NCBI GenBank assembly: GCA_022393335.1
Contig: JAJEKB010021165.1
Location: 522,574 to 586,573, forward strand
Direction of reading: 5' to 3'
DNA length: 64,000 nt
Source of the DNA: Macrotrachela quadricornifera
Taxonomy: Eukaryota > Rotifera > Eurotatoria > Philodinida > Philodinidae
A program made the translations under genes and the position numbers. Position 1 is the first letter of the stretch. Each line of letters opens with the position of its first letter. Below, piece by piece: positions 19,871 to 30,892 of this stretch. The notes below the pieces were generated by a model. That model did not search any database and was not told the DNA's origin. It worked only from the letters and a program-made list of their open reading frames with translations.

Positions 19871-22625
19871 ACGAGAGAACATATTTAGGTGTTTAAGCCC
19901 TTTAGATCCCATCTATTGGCGATAGATAGACCTCAATGAGGTATGAAAAACCTCAATAGGATTCGTGCGCTCGCGCCTTTATTCCCGAGATATCGAATTC
20001 TCAAGGTGTATACGAAAAAAGACTGAAATGAAAAATGATCGTTTTTGGAGCACAGTAGAGTATTCAGGTGGAAATTCTTTAAAGTTTCGCGCATTGCTCG
20101 TGCAACCTGTTCTGAATTGAGCGTTAGATCATATCTTATCAATACCACTTCTACTCGTTGTTCATCAGCCCACAGAACACTCAGAATTCTTCACTTCATA
20201 TCGGATATCGTTATACACTAGAGAAGTCCTCACAAGAGTGAATCAATGAAAATGATAGTTCAAGAAAAAGTGATTGAAACATAGTGGTTTGTCACACCAG
20301 CTGCAGCAGATAAAAGGAGCCGCATCGCATGAAGGCACGACGTATATTGTTGCATCGAATGAAAAACAGACTTCGGCCACAGTTTTGAAGGATTCTGGAT
20401 GATTGTCTATGTAGCCACTGGCGTACGAAGCCCATTGGATCATCGGACGAAACACTTCGGCAGAGAGTTAGTTATGAGTGAGAGACATGAGGCGGATGAT
20501 GTTGTTCCATTCGCTAATATTAATGTCAAGTTCGTCGAGGAGCACGCGATCGTATAACCGACGAGGGATTACTTTCATCTGCCTGTTGGAAAAAACATCT
20601 AATGGTTGAATTCGATCCGTCGTTTTCTTCGGTATTTCAAGTCTTGTGCACCCGGGAATATGATCGTATAACCTCTTTCCATATGTCTGTCCTCCCCAAC
20701 AGTCTGAGATAAGTAGAAACTTCTTGCGATGACCAAGTGATGGAAGAAGAACATGATCACGCCAATACTCGACCAAGGATGTCGTGAGCTTTCCAGAACT
20801 GCTGCAGGTGATTGCCACATTCGACGCCTTAAAAAGATGCGAGCGAATATTCTCGCTCATGTATCCTTCGGTCTCCTTCCAGCAAAGGTAAAGCGGCGAG
20901 AAGAGATGCTCATAGAGTGCGATTGTTGGCTGTACCGTATAGCTGTTGGTAGTAGCGTTTATAGAGCAGACGGATCCAATTGTAACTTTCTCTCCGTTGT
21001 GGCTTAATGTTCAAGTAGAGTGTAATTCGAGCTGGACTCCACTTTGATCTGTGTTAATAAATTCGGTGGCTGCATATTGGGGCAAACGTTTGCGAATATC
21101 AGCTATGAACTGATCGGCCGAAGTTCTGATCGTCTCCTGATTTTCTGCTTGGCGCTTCGTCACAATCTATGAAGAACAAATAACTTCAGTAAGTTTAATC
21201 TCAAACAATTTTGGAGAAACCAACGGTTCATGAAAACCGAGAAGTCTGGAACTTGGAAAAGCCTCTTTTTTTCATTTTCATCTGGTTTTAAAAGAGAGAG
21301 CTTCTTCTGACAGCTTCATAAAAACTGGTCACAAATCTCTCACCTTCGTCACCTTGCGCGAGATGATATTGTGTTTGGTTTTAAAGGAGTACAGCCAGTA
21401 ACTTGAAGTGACCAAATTGTGTAAAGACTCATCCATAGCCTTTTTAAGAGCCCACCGACGTAGACCAATGTCGTGCACTGGCAGAGCATTCTCCCGAGCC
21501 CGTTCGAACATATCAAATACATGATCATCAATTTTGTCGAGCTTCTGTTTCTTCGTCCCATGTTTCTCAAGATAATGGCGAAACCGAGCGAGATAGACTT
21601 GATGCGGGATACGTCGGAAGTGATTTTTCACTGTCTCCCACCGTCTCTTTCGTTTTCCAGTTTGTGGGTTGATCTCGTCATAGAAGTTGTCTGCCTTGGT
21701 CATGTAATCAAGTGAAAATTGTTTGCACAACGCCCTCTCGTCATCTGCATCCTTATCATTCCAGTCGGGATCCCACATTTCTTCAGCTGTATTTTCGTAT
21801 TCGACATCATTGATCAATTCGCCATCGGCTAACTCATGATCGAGGGTTGTTTTGATTTGGATGGCGTGGGAGTGACTGCTGGTAATCGATTCCAACACAC
21901 CGCACAACAGTTCGGCTACTTCACATTCGCGATTTGTAACAGAAGTGGTGGCGGTCGAGGTGTTCAACACGGTGGAAGACAATAAGTTCGATGCGGGATT
22001 GATCATTTTCAAATAGACGCGAGAAAAACTGATATCAGCTGCTTGCTTGCGCGTCACTTGTATATCGTATACAATCGAATGAAGAGAAAAATCACCTCGT
22101 GGCACAAATTAGACATAAAAGAGAGAATAGGAGGGAAAGCAACTAGAGAAACGTGAAATAAAGAATACGAGCATGCCATATTTATCAACAAGACATGCTG
22201 GTATGCTAGCGAAGAAAACGAAAAGTAAGATAATCGATAGTGTGTCATCATTCCCGTCCATCAACCATTTTTTTCTGGTGTATAACGATATCCGATATGA
22301 AGTGAAGAATTCTGAGTGTTCTGTGGGCTGATGAACAACGAGTAGAAGTGGTATTGATAAGATATGATCTAACTCTCAATTCAGAACAGGTTGCACGAGC
22401 AATGCGCGAAACTTTAAAGAATTTCCACCTGAATACTCTACTGTGCTCCAAAAACGATCATTTTTCATTTCAGTCTCTTTTCGTATACATCTTGAGAATT
22501 CGATATCTCGGGAATAAAAGCGCGAGCGCACGAACCCTATTGAGGTTTTTCATACCTCATTGAGGTCTATCTATCGCCAATAGATGGGATCTAAAGGGCT
22601 TAAACACCTAAATATGTTCTCTCGT
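19871..22625. mobile_element. decayed pogo-type DNA transposon with 348-bp terminal inverted repeats
   Basis: Inverted repeats at 19871-20218 and 22278-22625 start ACGAGAGAACATATTTAGG and are nearly identical. The left end is preceded by TA; the right flank is CA, so the TA target duplication has mutated. The element carries the transposase pseudogene below. Termini resemble those of the copy at 48530-50804 (ACGAGAG against ACGAGGG), so both belong to one family, but this copy has longer arms. Confidence 0.88.
20243..22105 (-). pseudogene. pogo/Tigger-type transposase, intron-containing and inactivated
   Basis: Homologous along its length to the intact transposase at 48811-50394. Exon 1 (about 22105-21344) covers the acidic N-terminus, TGKRKRRWETVKNHF.., the CENP-B/Tc5-type helix-turn-helix (FERARENALPVHD...RKVTK). 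A phase-0 intron (21343-21167, GT-AG, 177 bp) separates it from exon 2 (21166-20243), which holds INTDQSG (first Asp), LLISDCWGG (second Asp), KTTDRIQPLDV (third Asp) and the Cys/His tail. The other copy has no intron at this point. Two stops break it: TGA where the intact copy has Arg in HSSRTLSHH (near 21025) and TAA for Gln in SLIHNQIS (near 20470). Both could be single C-to-T changes. Start uncertain (22105 or an internal Met). Confidence 0.8.
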
Positions 22626-22627
22626 CA

Positions 22628-24419
22628 GTTGACCCTCGACTGGATTCATTATATTTATCCCGATTATTCTTGATAAACACACATACGATTGAGTAATTCA
22701 CAATGTCTAGAAATTGATTGTGCTCCACAATTGAAAGATAGAAACGAAACAAATAACAACGCATTATCGCTCAGATTATTCCTCATTAGAATATAAACAT
22801 CTCCAATAATTTTAGAGTCTCAATCGTTTTTCGTAGATTAGCTAAACATGGCTTCCGAAGTGTTTTGTTCTCTTAGTGACATAGATTACGCCTAGAGGAT
22901 TAAGTCCTATGCATATCATCTAACTACATAAAGTGTAACTACTTTCCAGTGGCAGTTTGGAATGAAACTTTTACATGATTCAGATTTAGATCTCACGATG
23001 AATAGCTGTGGCGAATTTTAGACTCACAGAGAATAAAAAAACTAGAGAGGTTTATGTAACATCCTAAAACCAAACGTTTTCTCATGCATTTCGAGAGACA
23101 CAATGTTTATAAGTTATCATAGGAAAGTAAGTCTAAAGAAATGTTAACCATTTTATTTGTAGTCTAATGTTCCTTCTTACAATAAGCATAAAGGAAGTCA
23201 CTGTTACTTCTGTATATCGGTTATCCTCAATTTAATTTTTATAATTATTATCTTTTAAGATTCAGCTACAAGTCATCTGCTTTTTCCTATACGAATGCTA
23301 TTACAGTGTGAATTCGTTAAGTAATGCTTTTGGTCGAAGGTACATTAAGGATGCTGTATATATCGAGAAAAATCCTTTCGTATTGCTAGTTTGAAAGAAA
23401 ATTGTTTTTCATTTTTTGCTGATTGAGGACACTATCTCAACCGATTGAACTCGATTTGTAGGCAATTGTTCTATGGATTTTGGTTCTGCTAGAAGTGTAC
23501 TTTCTCCGAAGTTTTCCAATCAGCGGCTAATCGCTCCCAAACAAAAAGAAAACACTATTGCTCAGGATTTTTTCTCATTTGTGTCAGCGTAACACAAAAA
23601 TAAACTAATTGAAATACAAAATCTCAAAGAATTCATTGTTACAAGACTTTGTCGACAGTTGGATATCCAGAACATCTGATTAGCGGAGAATAGACCAGTT
23701 CAAAGCCTATCCGTGAGACACTCTGATGGATAAAATTTCTGTTTAGTGGAAATTCGAGCAGCCGAGTGCCTGATTGAACGAGAGCCGAAAAAAGGGAAAA
23801 TGTAATTGGCTGAAAATCCCGCTCAAGACATACCCATTTTATATGGCTTATCTACTGTTTCAGAAATCTCTGAAGATACGTGACTATGCACCTGGCTGCA
23901 GATAAACATACTAACATGCATGCATGCATACATACAAACTTACTTAATTTCCTTCGTACGACCTTCTTCCAGTTGAGAAAGAAATCTTTGTTTTGTTTAA
24001 AGAAAGGTCTTTTTACTAAAAAAAACCATTTCAAAAATTTTTGAAAAACTAATGATGTCAATCGATTCCTCGACCTCGAAAACCTTTGGTCAAACTGTAT
24101 ACATAATTTGTCGAAACTGTGGGGCGTTCATCTTTGAGCATGTTTTTTGACCTTTGACTCTAACAACTAGACACAAGCGCATTTTATTTCATTTGACCCT
24201 CCCATCAGTCGAGGGAGCAGTATTGGAATTGTATTCTCAGTCTTATCTCTAGAACTTTCTTGTTCTGCTTTGATATATGATATTTACTAGTGAGTGACTA
24301 CTAAAAGCTTTTCAAACCTCATTTCTAGTCTGCATTATCTGCCCTTAAATTAGGGCTGTACATCTATCCTCGGTGATCCAAACTAAGTTCTAAATCATAA
24401 CTTTTGGCGCCTAACGGAG
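22628..24419. other. intergenic stretch
   Basis: No supported gene or repeat. A CATG/GCAT run at about 23915-23931 and some short ORFs are the only features. Composition shifts abruptly to GC-richer at the start of the long ORF at 24420. Confidence 0.45.
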
Positions 24420-26522
24420 ATGTCTGAAGGATACGGCTGCGTGGATGTGTGGCATGGTTATACTACTATGGATGAATGTGAATGGTTACCGGAAACATAC
24501 ACGTTACGTGAGGCCAAGTACCGGACTGCAGCGGTGATCGACGGTATTACTGTTGACTACGATGCACATGGTGGAGTGCGACTCCGATTAGTGCGCTCTT
24601 GTGATGGGACTGTGCCGCATGACGACGCGCCCCAAACGAAAGACACACGGCGACGGCGAAGCCTGCCGATGTTACCAGCGGAGTGGGGCCTGAAGTATGC
24701 GAAAGAGGAAAGCGTGGTGTTAACTACGGATGAAAGCCTGACGGTTCAGAGTATTATCCAAAACGCAGACACTATTATTGTAGCGTTATTGGACAAGTGC
24801 CGGCAAAGAGCAGCTACGTGCGATGACGTAAAAGCAGTACTCGATGCATGGGAGCATCTGCTGGCAGCGAAAACGTTAGACACAACTATTTCATTCTCTG
24901 GCGACGAACTGCACGTCGTCGCGCTATGCAGCAAATGTGTTACAGAGCACCGCGGCGTGGTCACTCAGCATAGCAACGTATGGTCATCACTGTCAGATTG
25001 TATGATGTGTGGCGTCAGAACTGGTGCAATTGAACTCGTGTACGGTGGCGTTGTATCGCGGAGAACAATAGACGATGACAGGCTTGGACGTGAGGCTAGT
25101 GCTGATGCAGGGCTATGGATTCGTGAGCAATGGGAATCGTTATGCAGTGCGGCTAGCAAGTGTACCGAGATTCCCGGCATCAGTTACGCTATGATTGTGC
25201 AAGGTGCAACTGCTCTAGTGCATGATGTCGGATGCCAGGGAAATCCGCGTGCGATAAAATGTGGCACGATCATGTGTGAAAGAAAGACGATGAATGCGAG
25301 CCACAAGACATTCGCAACATACGACTGTAAGCATGACAGTGGATGGTTCCGTGGTGAACGCGCCGGCGTCGTTCTCACATCAGCGTTCTTCGGCTCCATG
25401 TGGTGGGCACTCGCTGCGATGCCACCACGGCCCTGGCTAGATGAAGACTGCGTATACGGCGCAGCCGAGTCGTCATTGTTCATAGTGCTGGCTGATCACT
25501 GGCTCAACCCTACCGTACGTAAGCAGGCGAGAAAAATGGACGTAATGCGGCGGATGGCCGTAGCATTGAACGCTGGTATGGCCACAACTTGGGGTGAAAC
25601 ATCTGTAGCGCATTCACTACTAGCAGCACGCCTTGTGATACAACGCATAGTCACTAATAAATGCGTCGGTGTGCGGCAAAAAACCTGGTACGAAAGAGGT
25701 CAGTGGAGACAAAGCGCTTTGGCACGCACAGTTGACTTCGGAAGTTACATGGTTTACTGCTTCGCCTCTGCGTCAGGTTGTACTGACGGACGCTTTTTCT
25801 GCGACGTTGGTATGCTGGTAGCGGTCTTGATTGCGGACTATCTAGACATGGAAGGTGACATAGTGGCGAGTGAAGACGCTAATATGGCGCTGGGCGCGCA
25901 ACGGATATACGGGTGTGCGGGACTGCGTGCTATCCCTGCAATTGCGTGCGGTACTATAGCTGCGTTGCAAAGCGGCAGTAACAATGCGGCACAGTGGTGT
26001 GCGTCGTCCATACTGTTAGGAATAGTAGCGACCGTAGGCCAGGCACGATACGGAGTAGGTCAAGAGAAGTGGCGTACACACAGTAGTATACAATGCGCAA
26101 CTGCAGACAATGATTGCACTACAGAACTTGCCACGCAGGTCGCACCTGGGTGGAGTGCGTTACAAGAGGCCGCTACTAAAGAGAACGAGCGCAAGCGCAT
26201 CTGCGTTGTATGTGCAGACTCTGATACTGCTGGTACCATGTGCAGAGATCTTCGGCACACATTCACCATCTGGGCGCGCCATCACGAAGATGCGTGTGTC
26301 AGCTTGTGCTGCGATCCTATGAGTAATGTTAACTACATAGCACACTGTTTGATGAGCACGCTGTTAACTTCTCGAGCACGCGAAGCATACGACAGTGGTT
26401 TGGAATCTGCGTTGTGCGACTTAGGTGCAGATATCCTACATTCGAATTGGTTTTGGAGCCGCAGCGAGATAGTACATGCAGAGCCAAACTACGATGCAGA
26501 CAATGACATCTCTGTGCTGTAG
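24420..26522 (+). CDS. 700-residue Cys-rich orphan protein, intronless and compositionally foreign
   Basis: A single 2.1-kb ORF, complete from ATG to TAG, with about half G+C by eye and many CpG, GCG and CGN codons, unlike every other gene in the window. By my count it has about 33 Cys. Residues 170-197 hold CSKC-x20-CMMC, a plausible zinc site. Residues 310-550 are helical. Two Asp-bearing segments lie about 130 residues apart: WLDEDC (339-344) and ADYLDMEGD (472-480). The second is strikingly like the DDYLDxxGD motif of isoprenyl diphosphate synthases, with Ala in place of the first Asp, and the spacing also fits. The first lacks the RRG that normally follows. So a highly diverged prenyl-synthase-like fold is a hypothesis only. 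No signal peptide. A dispersed repeat follows the stop codon directly. Gene transfer or viral origin would fit the composition. Function unknown. Confidence 0.7.
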   Translation: MSEGYGCVDVWHGYTTMDECEWLPETYTLREAKYRTAAVIDGITVDYDAHGGVRLRLVRSCDGTVPHDDAPQTKDTRRRRSLPMLPAEWGLKYAKEESVVLTTDESLTVQSIIQNADTIIVALLDKCRQRAATCDDVKAVLDAWEHLLAAKTLDTTISFSGDELHVVALCSKCVTEHRGVVTQHSNVWSSLSDCMMCGVRTGAIELVYGGVVSRRTIDDDRLGREASADAGLWIREQWESLCSAASKCTEIPGISYAMIVQGATALVHDVGCQGNPRAIKCGTIMCERKTMNASHKTFATYDCKHDSGWFRGERAGVVLTSAFFGSMWWALAAMPPRPWLDEDCVYGAAESSLFIVLADHWLNPTVRKQARKMDVMRRMAVALNAGMATTWGETSVAHSLLAARLVIQRIVTNKCVGVRQKTWYERGQWRQSALARTVDFGSYMVYCFASASGCTDGRFFCDVGMLVAVLIADYLDMEGDIVASEDANMALGAQRIYGCAGLRAIPAIACGTIAALQSGSNNAAQWCASSILLGIVATVGQARYGVGQEKWRTHSSIQCATADNDCTTELATQVAPGWSALQEAATKENERKRICVVCADSDTAGTMCRDLRHTFTIWARHHEDACVSLCCDPMSNVNYIAHCLMSTLLTSRAREAYDSGLESALCDLGADILHSNWFWSRSEIVHAEPNYDADNDISVL

Positions 26523-26585
26523 TGAGTCAAAGCAAACCATGACGGGTTTCATCCTTGCTTAAGGGACTCTTCCGATGGTTTCGAC
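26522..26585 (+). repeat. copy of the dispersed ~62-bp repeat
   Basis: Related to the pair near 15.1 kb: GTGAGTCAAAGCAAACC, then CATCCTTGCTTAAGGGACTC and a CGATGG block. It begins at the stop codon of the 700-residue ORF. Confidence 0.55.
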
Positions 26586-27119
26586 TTAGTAATAACTATA
26601 TGATTTAAAGTAAAATCACAAATATATTATTGTCGACACCAGAAGTAAATGGAGAAAACTCTAAGAGCAATATCTCCTGAACCATTGCAGCTAGCGAGCT
26701 GATCTTTTCACCATTAGAAAGAGGCTGTTCTGGGGTACAATAACATTCTATATTCAATAGGTTAACGCTCGATCAAGGTAGTTAGATGTCATTAAAAGAT
26801 TTTGTGCGTCACCGGACAAAAACGTTTTTCATATGAGTTCTCGCTTCAAGGTGATCATTCGATAGCCGAAGGTCTGCTCTTTTAATCTACGCAAGCCCGA
26901 CCTTTCTATCATTTATCATTCCAAAGTTATCCTTCCTATACTGAGCATGTGTAACCGACGAAAAATGCGATTTTTTCGGGAAAAAAAACCTTTTTCTTCT
27001 ATATCCATGAGCGTTTTCAATCATTCTCAGTTAAACGATGGTGACTAACTTGTCTTGTACACATGATTTACTTTGATTATCAATGAATCTTATCATTCCT
27101 TCGAAGTCTGATATAATGA
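26586..27119. other. intergenic stretch
   Basis: No gene recognised. Sequence of medium GC that may be an old element (about 26640-26990), without terminal repeats that I can see. Confidence 0.4.
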
Positions 27120-27575
27120 GTGCTTTTTATCAGTCGTTTTCGCTTTCGTTTTGCTCGCTGTCTAAAATTTGATTACGAAAGATGTCGTCTGTGTTTTTTT
27201 CTTCCTGTCTATAACTGTTGGAGAGAAAAAATGAGCAATATAATTTTTGGGTATTTTGCATTCGGGTATATATATATATTGATCATATTGTGGCTTGCGT
27301 TATTTTCCCAATACATTTTTATCATGCCGCATGGCGTTCATTTCACTTGTAAAGTCAAAGAGATATTCTTCCGTGTAATTGACTTTGTCGAAAGCGAGAA
27401 AACTGGACCTCGAATTCCAATGAATAATACAACTGCGTGCATTATAGAAATGCTGGGTATTTCGCAGTCTTCATTGTTCAATTTGAAGAAAGAAATGAAG
27501 ACATTACGTGAACTGAAGGAAGCCGAAGAAAGAAAAGAAGATCAATTTTTGAGGGGAGGGAGCCTTAAACGTTAA
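27120..27575 (+). pseudogene. N-terminal fragment of a DDE-type transposase (helix-turn-helix part)
   Basis: The 151-residue ORF has an unlikely N-terminal part, but from about residue 69 (MPHGVHFTCKVKEIFFRVIDF) it reads like the start of a Tc1/IS630-type invertebrate transposase: a helix with the FRVxxFxESEK pattern, PRIPMNNTT, then a helix-turn-helix (ACIIEMLGISQSSLFNLKKE) and a charged linker. In such proteins a DDE catalytic domain follows; here a TAA comes after LKR and no catalytic domain is seen, so it is a fragment. The likely original start is Met at about 27324. Confidence is limited because only a general helix-turn-helix pattern supports it. Confidence 0.4.
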
Positions 27576-28200
27576 TAAAGTTTGAACCTTAAATACTAAA
27601 ACTTTAAAAATTTAATTAAAGCAACCAATTTCACAGCTTAATTAAAGTTTAGAGTTTAAAGTGCCACCTCTATTGATGACCCAAGGATACCTCAAATATA
27701 TAGTAGTTGATGAGTAGAACCGGCCCAAACATCCAGCTCGTCGAGAAGAACTAATCAAAGAGTTCAACTCATTTGAGCTGAGCTGGTAGAGAAGCTCATC
27801 TGATTGAAAATAGCTGTTTATATAGTTCAGTTCGTGAAGTTGAGCTGTTTGAGAAAGCTCAGTTCGTTCAAGTGAGCTATTTGAGCAATTCTTTAATTCA
27901 AAGGAATGGGATTCGTGAGCTTAAGCTTGTCTACTCCTAATTCTTACTCTTGGCTTGAACTATAATAAAGTTGAATAAAGTACGAAGTACGATATTTCTC
28001 CCTTACATTCGGCTGAATATTAGCTCTTTAAATTGCAATATGGAATTCGGTAACCTCCATATGTAAGAGACAAAGAATATATAGAAGAAAAATTTTTTGC
28101 TTGCTATCTTCTGGTAGCCGGTCGTAAAGGGTTAAATGGAAATGAAAAATTTATTTGATAATTGATTATATTTATTAATGGTAATTATAGTTATGATGTT
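27576..28200. other. intergenic stretch with short GAGCT repeats
   Basis: Between about 27735 and 27930 the words GAGCT, AGCTGAG and GTTCA recur at 20-40 bp spacing in loosely palindromic order, as in a worn tandem repeat. No gene. Confidence 0.45.
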
Positions 28201-28211
28201 TAAATTATAAG

Positions 28212-28300
28212 TATTCTCTTTCTCGTAGAGAAGAGTCGACCAAAAATAAATTGTTTGCTTGCTTGATTGCGTGTCCGCAGGGTCAAAAAAACATCGAAAA
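28212..28300 (+). repeat. hairpin-headed repeat, copy 1
   Basis: Starts with a hairpin (ATTCTCTTTCTCGTAGAGAA followed by GAGTC) and continues with a TTGCTTGCTTGATTG run, then GTGTCCGC. The same head occurs at about 28501 and 31102. It is a shared terminus of one family of elements. Confidence 0.65.
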
Positions 28301-28500
28301 TCGTATTTTCGAAAAATATATTTCTAGAGGTTTTTCGATGCGGGGACTTCGAATCTGAAGTCTGATCGTTGATCATGTGGTATCAGCATTGATCAATTGA
28401 TGTTAGGAATTGGTGAGGTTTGGTATTTTTCATTGAAAATAGGTGTTTTTTTTACAAAATGATGATTTCATCGTGGTGGATGATGAACACCATTGCTGAT

Positions 28501-28965
28501 TATTCTCTTTCTCATAGAGAAGAGTCTTGCAAATATAAACTGTCTGCTTGCTTGCTTGCTTGATTGATTGATTGATTGTATGTTCGCGCAAGGTCAAGAA
28601 GACATTTTATTAATGTTTTCTATAAAACTTGACCCAAGAGTAATCGGGGCCGAGGAAACCGAATCTGATGTTAGTTTTTTAAAATTTTTTTCGGATCAAT
28701 TCTTTGACACAAAGGATCGATATTTTTACAAAAAGAAATTTTTATAAGGGTTGACCGAAGGGTAATCAGAATTGAGTAACTCGAATCTGATGTTAGTTTT
28801 CTGAAATTTGTTTTCAGATCATCTTTTTACACAAAGGATCACTTTTTTTAGAGAAAAATTTTTTTTATAAGGGCTGACCGTAGGGTAATCAGTGTCGAGG
28901 AACTCGAATTTGGTGTTAGTTTTTTTTATTAATTATGTATTTATTAATTAGTCATTGATTATCAA
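28501..28965 (+). repeat. hairpin-headed repeat, copy 2, with ~118-bp tandem units
   Basis: After the hairpin head (28501-28525) and a GCTTGCTTG/ATTGATTG run come three degenerate units of about 115-120 bp (starting at about 28627, 28745 and 28868). Each contains TTGACC, GTAATC, GAGGAA/GAGTAA, CTCGAATCT, TGTTAG, a T run, GGATCA and ACACAAAGGATC. Confidence 0.7.
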
Positions 28966-29314
28966 TGGTTTTATATAAGAATTGACGGAAGGTTCTTGGA
29001 AGGCAGAATTTGTTTTTCTAATCAGCCGTCTTTTTTACGACTATTTTGAGTAAATTTTTTTGTCGAGAAAAGTTGATAAAAGCCTGTGAAAAATGGAATT
29101 GAAAACGTGTAATTCTTGTGGACTAGAAATACATCAACAGTAGCGATTAGGCAAATATAGGAAGTGCCTCTCTTGTAAGAATCTTTACGCTTGAAAAATC
29201 GATTAGAGTTCAATGTGTGAAGTATCATATTGAAAAATAGTTAGTTTGATGCCTATGACGCTATAATCACTAACTATCGTTGTGAAGAGAAGTTTAAAAT
29301 GAAACCATCTATCC

Positions 29315-29998
29315 GACAACAAGACTGAGCTTCTTCCCGGTCTTCTACCTTTCGTACCAAACATGCCTGTACTTCTCACCGATAATATCGCCTGTGAACT
29401 AGGACTCTCAAACGGCACTCAGGGGATTTTTCGAGAGCTCATATACGATGATCAGGAGGAGCCAGGTGCTTTCAAGGTAAAGAGCGATATATTTCCCTCG
29501 AATACAATATACATACGAAAACCATTATATGCGCTCGTGGAAATTAAGACATCACAAGTAGAAACAAATCTCGATGGTCTTCGTCCTAAACTAATCCCTA
29601 TTCCGTTAATCAAAAAACGATTTACTGTTCCCATTAAGCAACTCTCCGGACATCTGTTTGAACGAGTGCAAGGTGGAAGAAAAATTCCACAAGTAATTCA
29701 AGTCACAAGAACACAACTACCAATTGTGCCTGCCTTCGCAATAACTACGTATAAGGCGCAAGGACTTACAATGAACAAAGTCGTCGTCGATCTTCAAGTT
29801 CCACTTGGAACATTGCACGTGGCATCAGTATATGTACCACTCAGTAGAGTGAAGAGAGCAGAAGACATAGTCATTCTTCGACCTTTTGACATGAAGGTTC
29901 TACAAGTTCGACCTTCTTCTGCGCAGGATGCTGAGCTGAAACGTCTAGATGAACTCGACAGAAAGACAAAGCGAGAATGTGCTTCTTTCACTTTTTGA
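29315..29998 (+). pseudogene. C-terminal part of a Pif1-family helicase (Helitron-type), 5'-truncated
   Basis: The frame opens just after TGA and reads HLSDNKTELLPGLLPFVPN before the Met at 29363, then continues 211 residues to TGA. The LLPGLLPxVPNMPVLLTDNIACELGLSNGTQG block and TYKAQGLTMNKVVVDL followed by YVPLSRVKRAEDI correspond to the last motifs (V and VI) of Pif1-type helicases, including those at the C-terminus of Helitron transposases. Motif VI is preserved. Walker A/B and the rolling-circle nuclease are missing, so this is a truncated end. It lies between two blocks of the same repeat, which suggests one disrupted element. Confidence 0.7.
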
Positions 29999-30000
29999 AT

Positions 30001-30382
30001 ATGTCTAAATCAATACTTTGCTAAGTGTCTAATATTATTGCAAGTATATAAAACTTATCGTAATTTGAAACTATCTTAAAATATATATTCGTGTATGTTC
30101 ATTTTCTTTATTTCTTTATATACACTTATGTTAATCATTATAGTTGACTCTTTTCTTTAGTTGTATCAGATATCTCCTATTGTGTCTTTTCTTATTGTTT
30201 CTTCTTTGATGTAATCTCTCTTAATCTTCCCAGTTGTATCGTTATTTAGAATATCTAAACCTCTATCTAACATTTGGTTCAAATACCTACTGTTGTTTAT
30301 ATAAGAATATCTAATTTACGTTAGAAATAAACCTATATACACAATAACGCATTACAAAATCTAACATCTGAAAGTAGTCCTT
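30001..30382. other. AT-rich stretch downstream of the helicase end
   Basis: No gene seen. 'ATCTAA' and 'TATCTA' words recur; otherwise unremarkable. Confidence 0.4.
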
Positions 30383-30425
30383 CTATGAGCAAGAGCTAAG
30401 CGAGTCTGTAGACGAGCATTACTTG
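30383..30425 (+). repeat. GAGCTAAGCGAGTCT terminal-like repeat, copy 1
   Basis: GAGCTAAGCGAGTCT followed by a short hairpin partner (AGACGAGC) and TACTTGT. A second copy lies at 31700-31740. The small hairpin near an end would suit a Helitron-type 3' terminus, but the CTRR end is not obvious. Confidence 0.5.
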
Positions 30426-30430
30426 TACAC

Positions 30431-30860
30431 ATATTTCTCTCTATAGTGAATGGCGTCCTGGTGTTCTAGTGTCTTCTTTTTATAAAGGGCCCTAAGACGC
30501 CAGGACGCCGTTCATTATAGAGCGAAATATGTGTATACATGTGTATTTCTCTCTATAGTAGGCAGTGTCCTGGCGTCCTAGTGTCTTCTTTTTATAAAGG
30601 ATGCTAGGATGCCCGGATGCTGTTTACTGTAGAGAGAAATATGTGTATATATGTATATTTCTCTGTATGGTGAATGGCATCCTGACGTCCTAGCGCCCTC
30701 TATAAAAAGAAGACACTAGGACGCCAGAACGCTGTTAGCTATAGAGAGAAATATGTATATATATATGTATATTTCTCTCTNNNNNNNNNNCCTAACGTCC
30801 TAGAGCCCTCTATAAAAAGAAGACACTAGGACGCCAGGACGCCGTTCACTATAGAGAGAA

Positions 30861-30892
<32 letters not shown>

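Noticed and set aside
19933..20148. 71-residue ORF repeated at 22348-22563, at first taken for a duplicated small gene
   Set aside because: Both copies lie inside the terminal inverted repeats of the pogo element.
24746..26345. Several reverse-strand ORFs of 60-99 residues and a forward 70-residue one
   Set aside because: Shadows of the GC-rich 700-residue ORF; few stop codons are expected at that composition.
28540..28580. Telomere-like simple repeat
   Set aside because: The GCTTG/ATTG run is short and is not the TGTGGG-type repeat I recall for bdelloid telomeres; no telomeric array is present in the window.
29452..29991. Reverse-strand ORFs opposite the helicase fragment
   Set aside because: Shadows of the forward frame, which has clear Pif1-type motifs.
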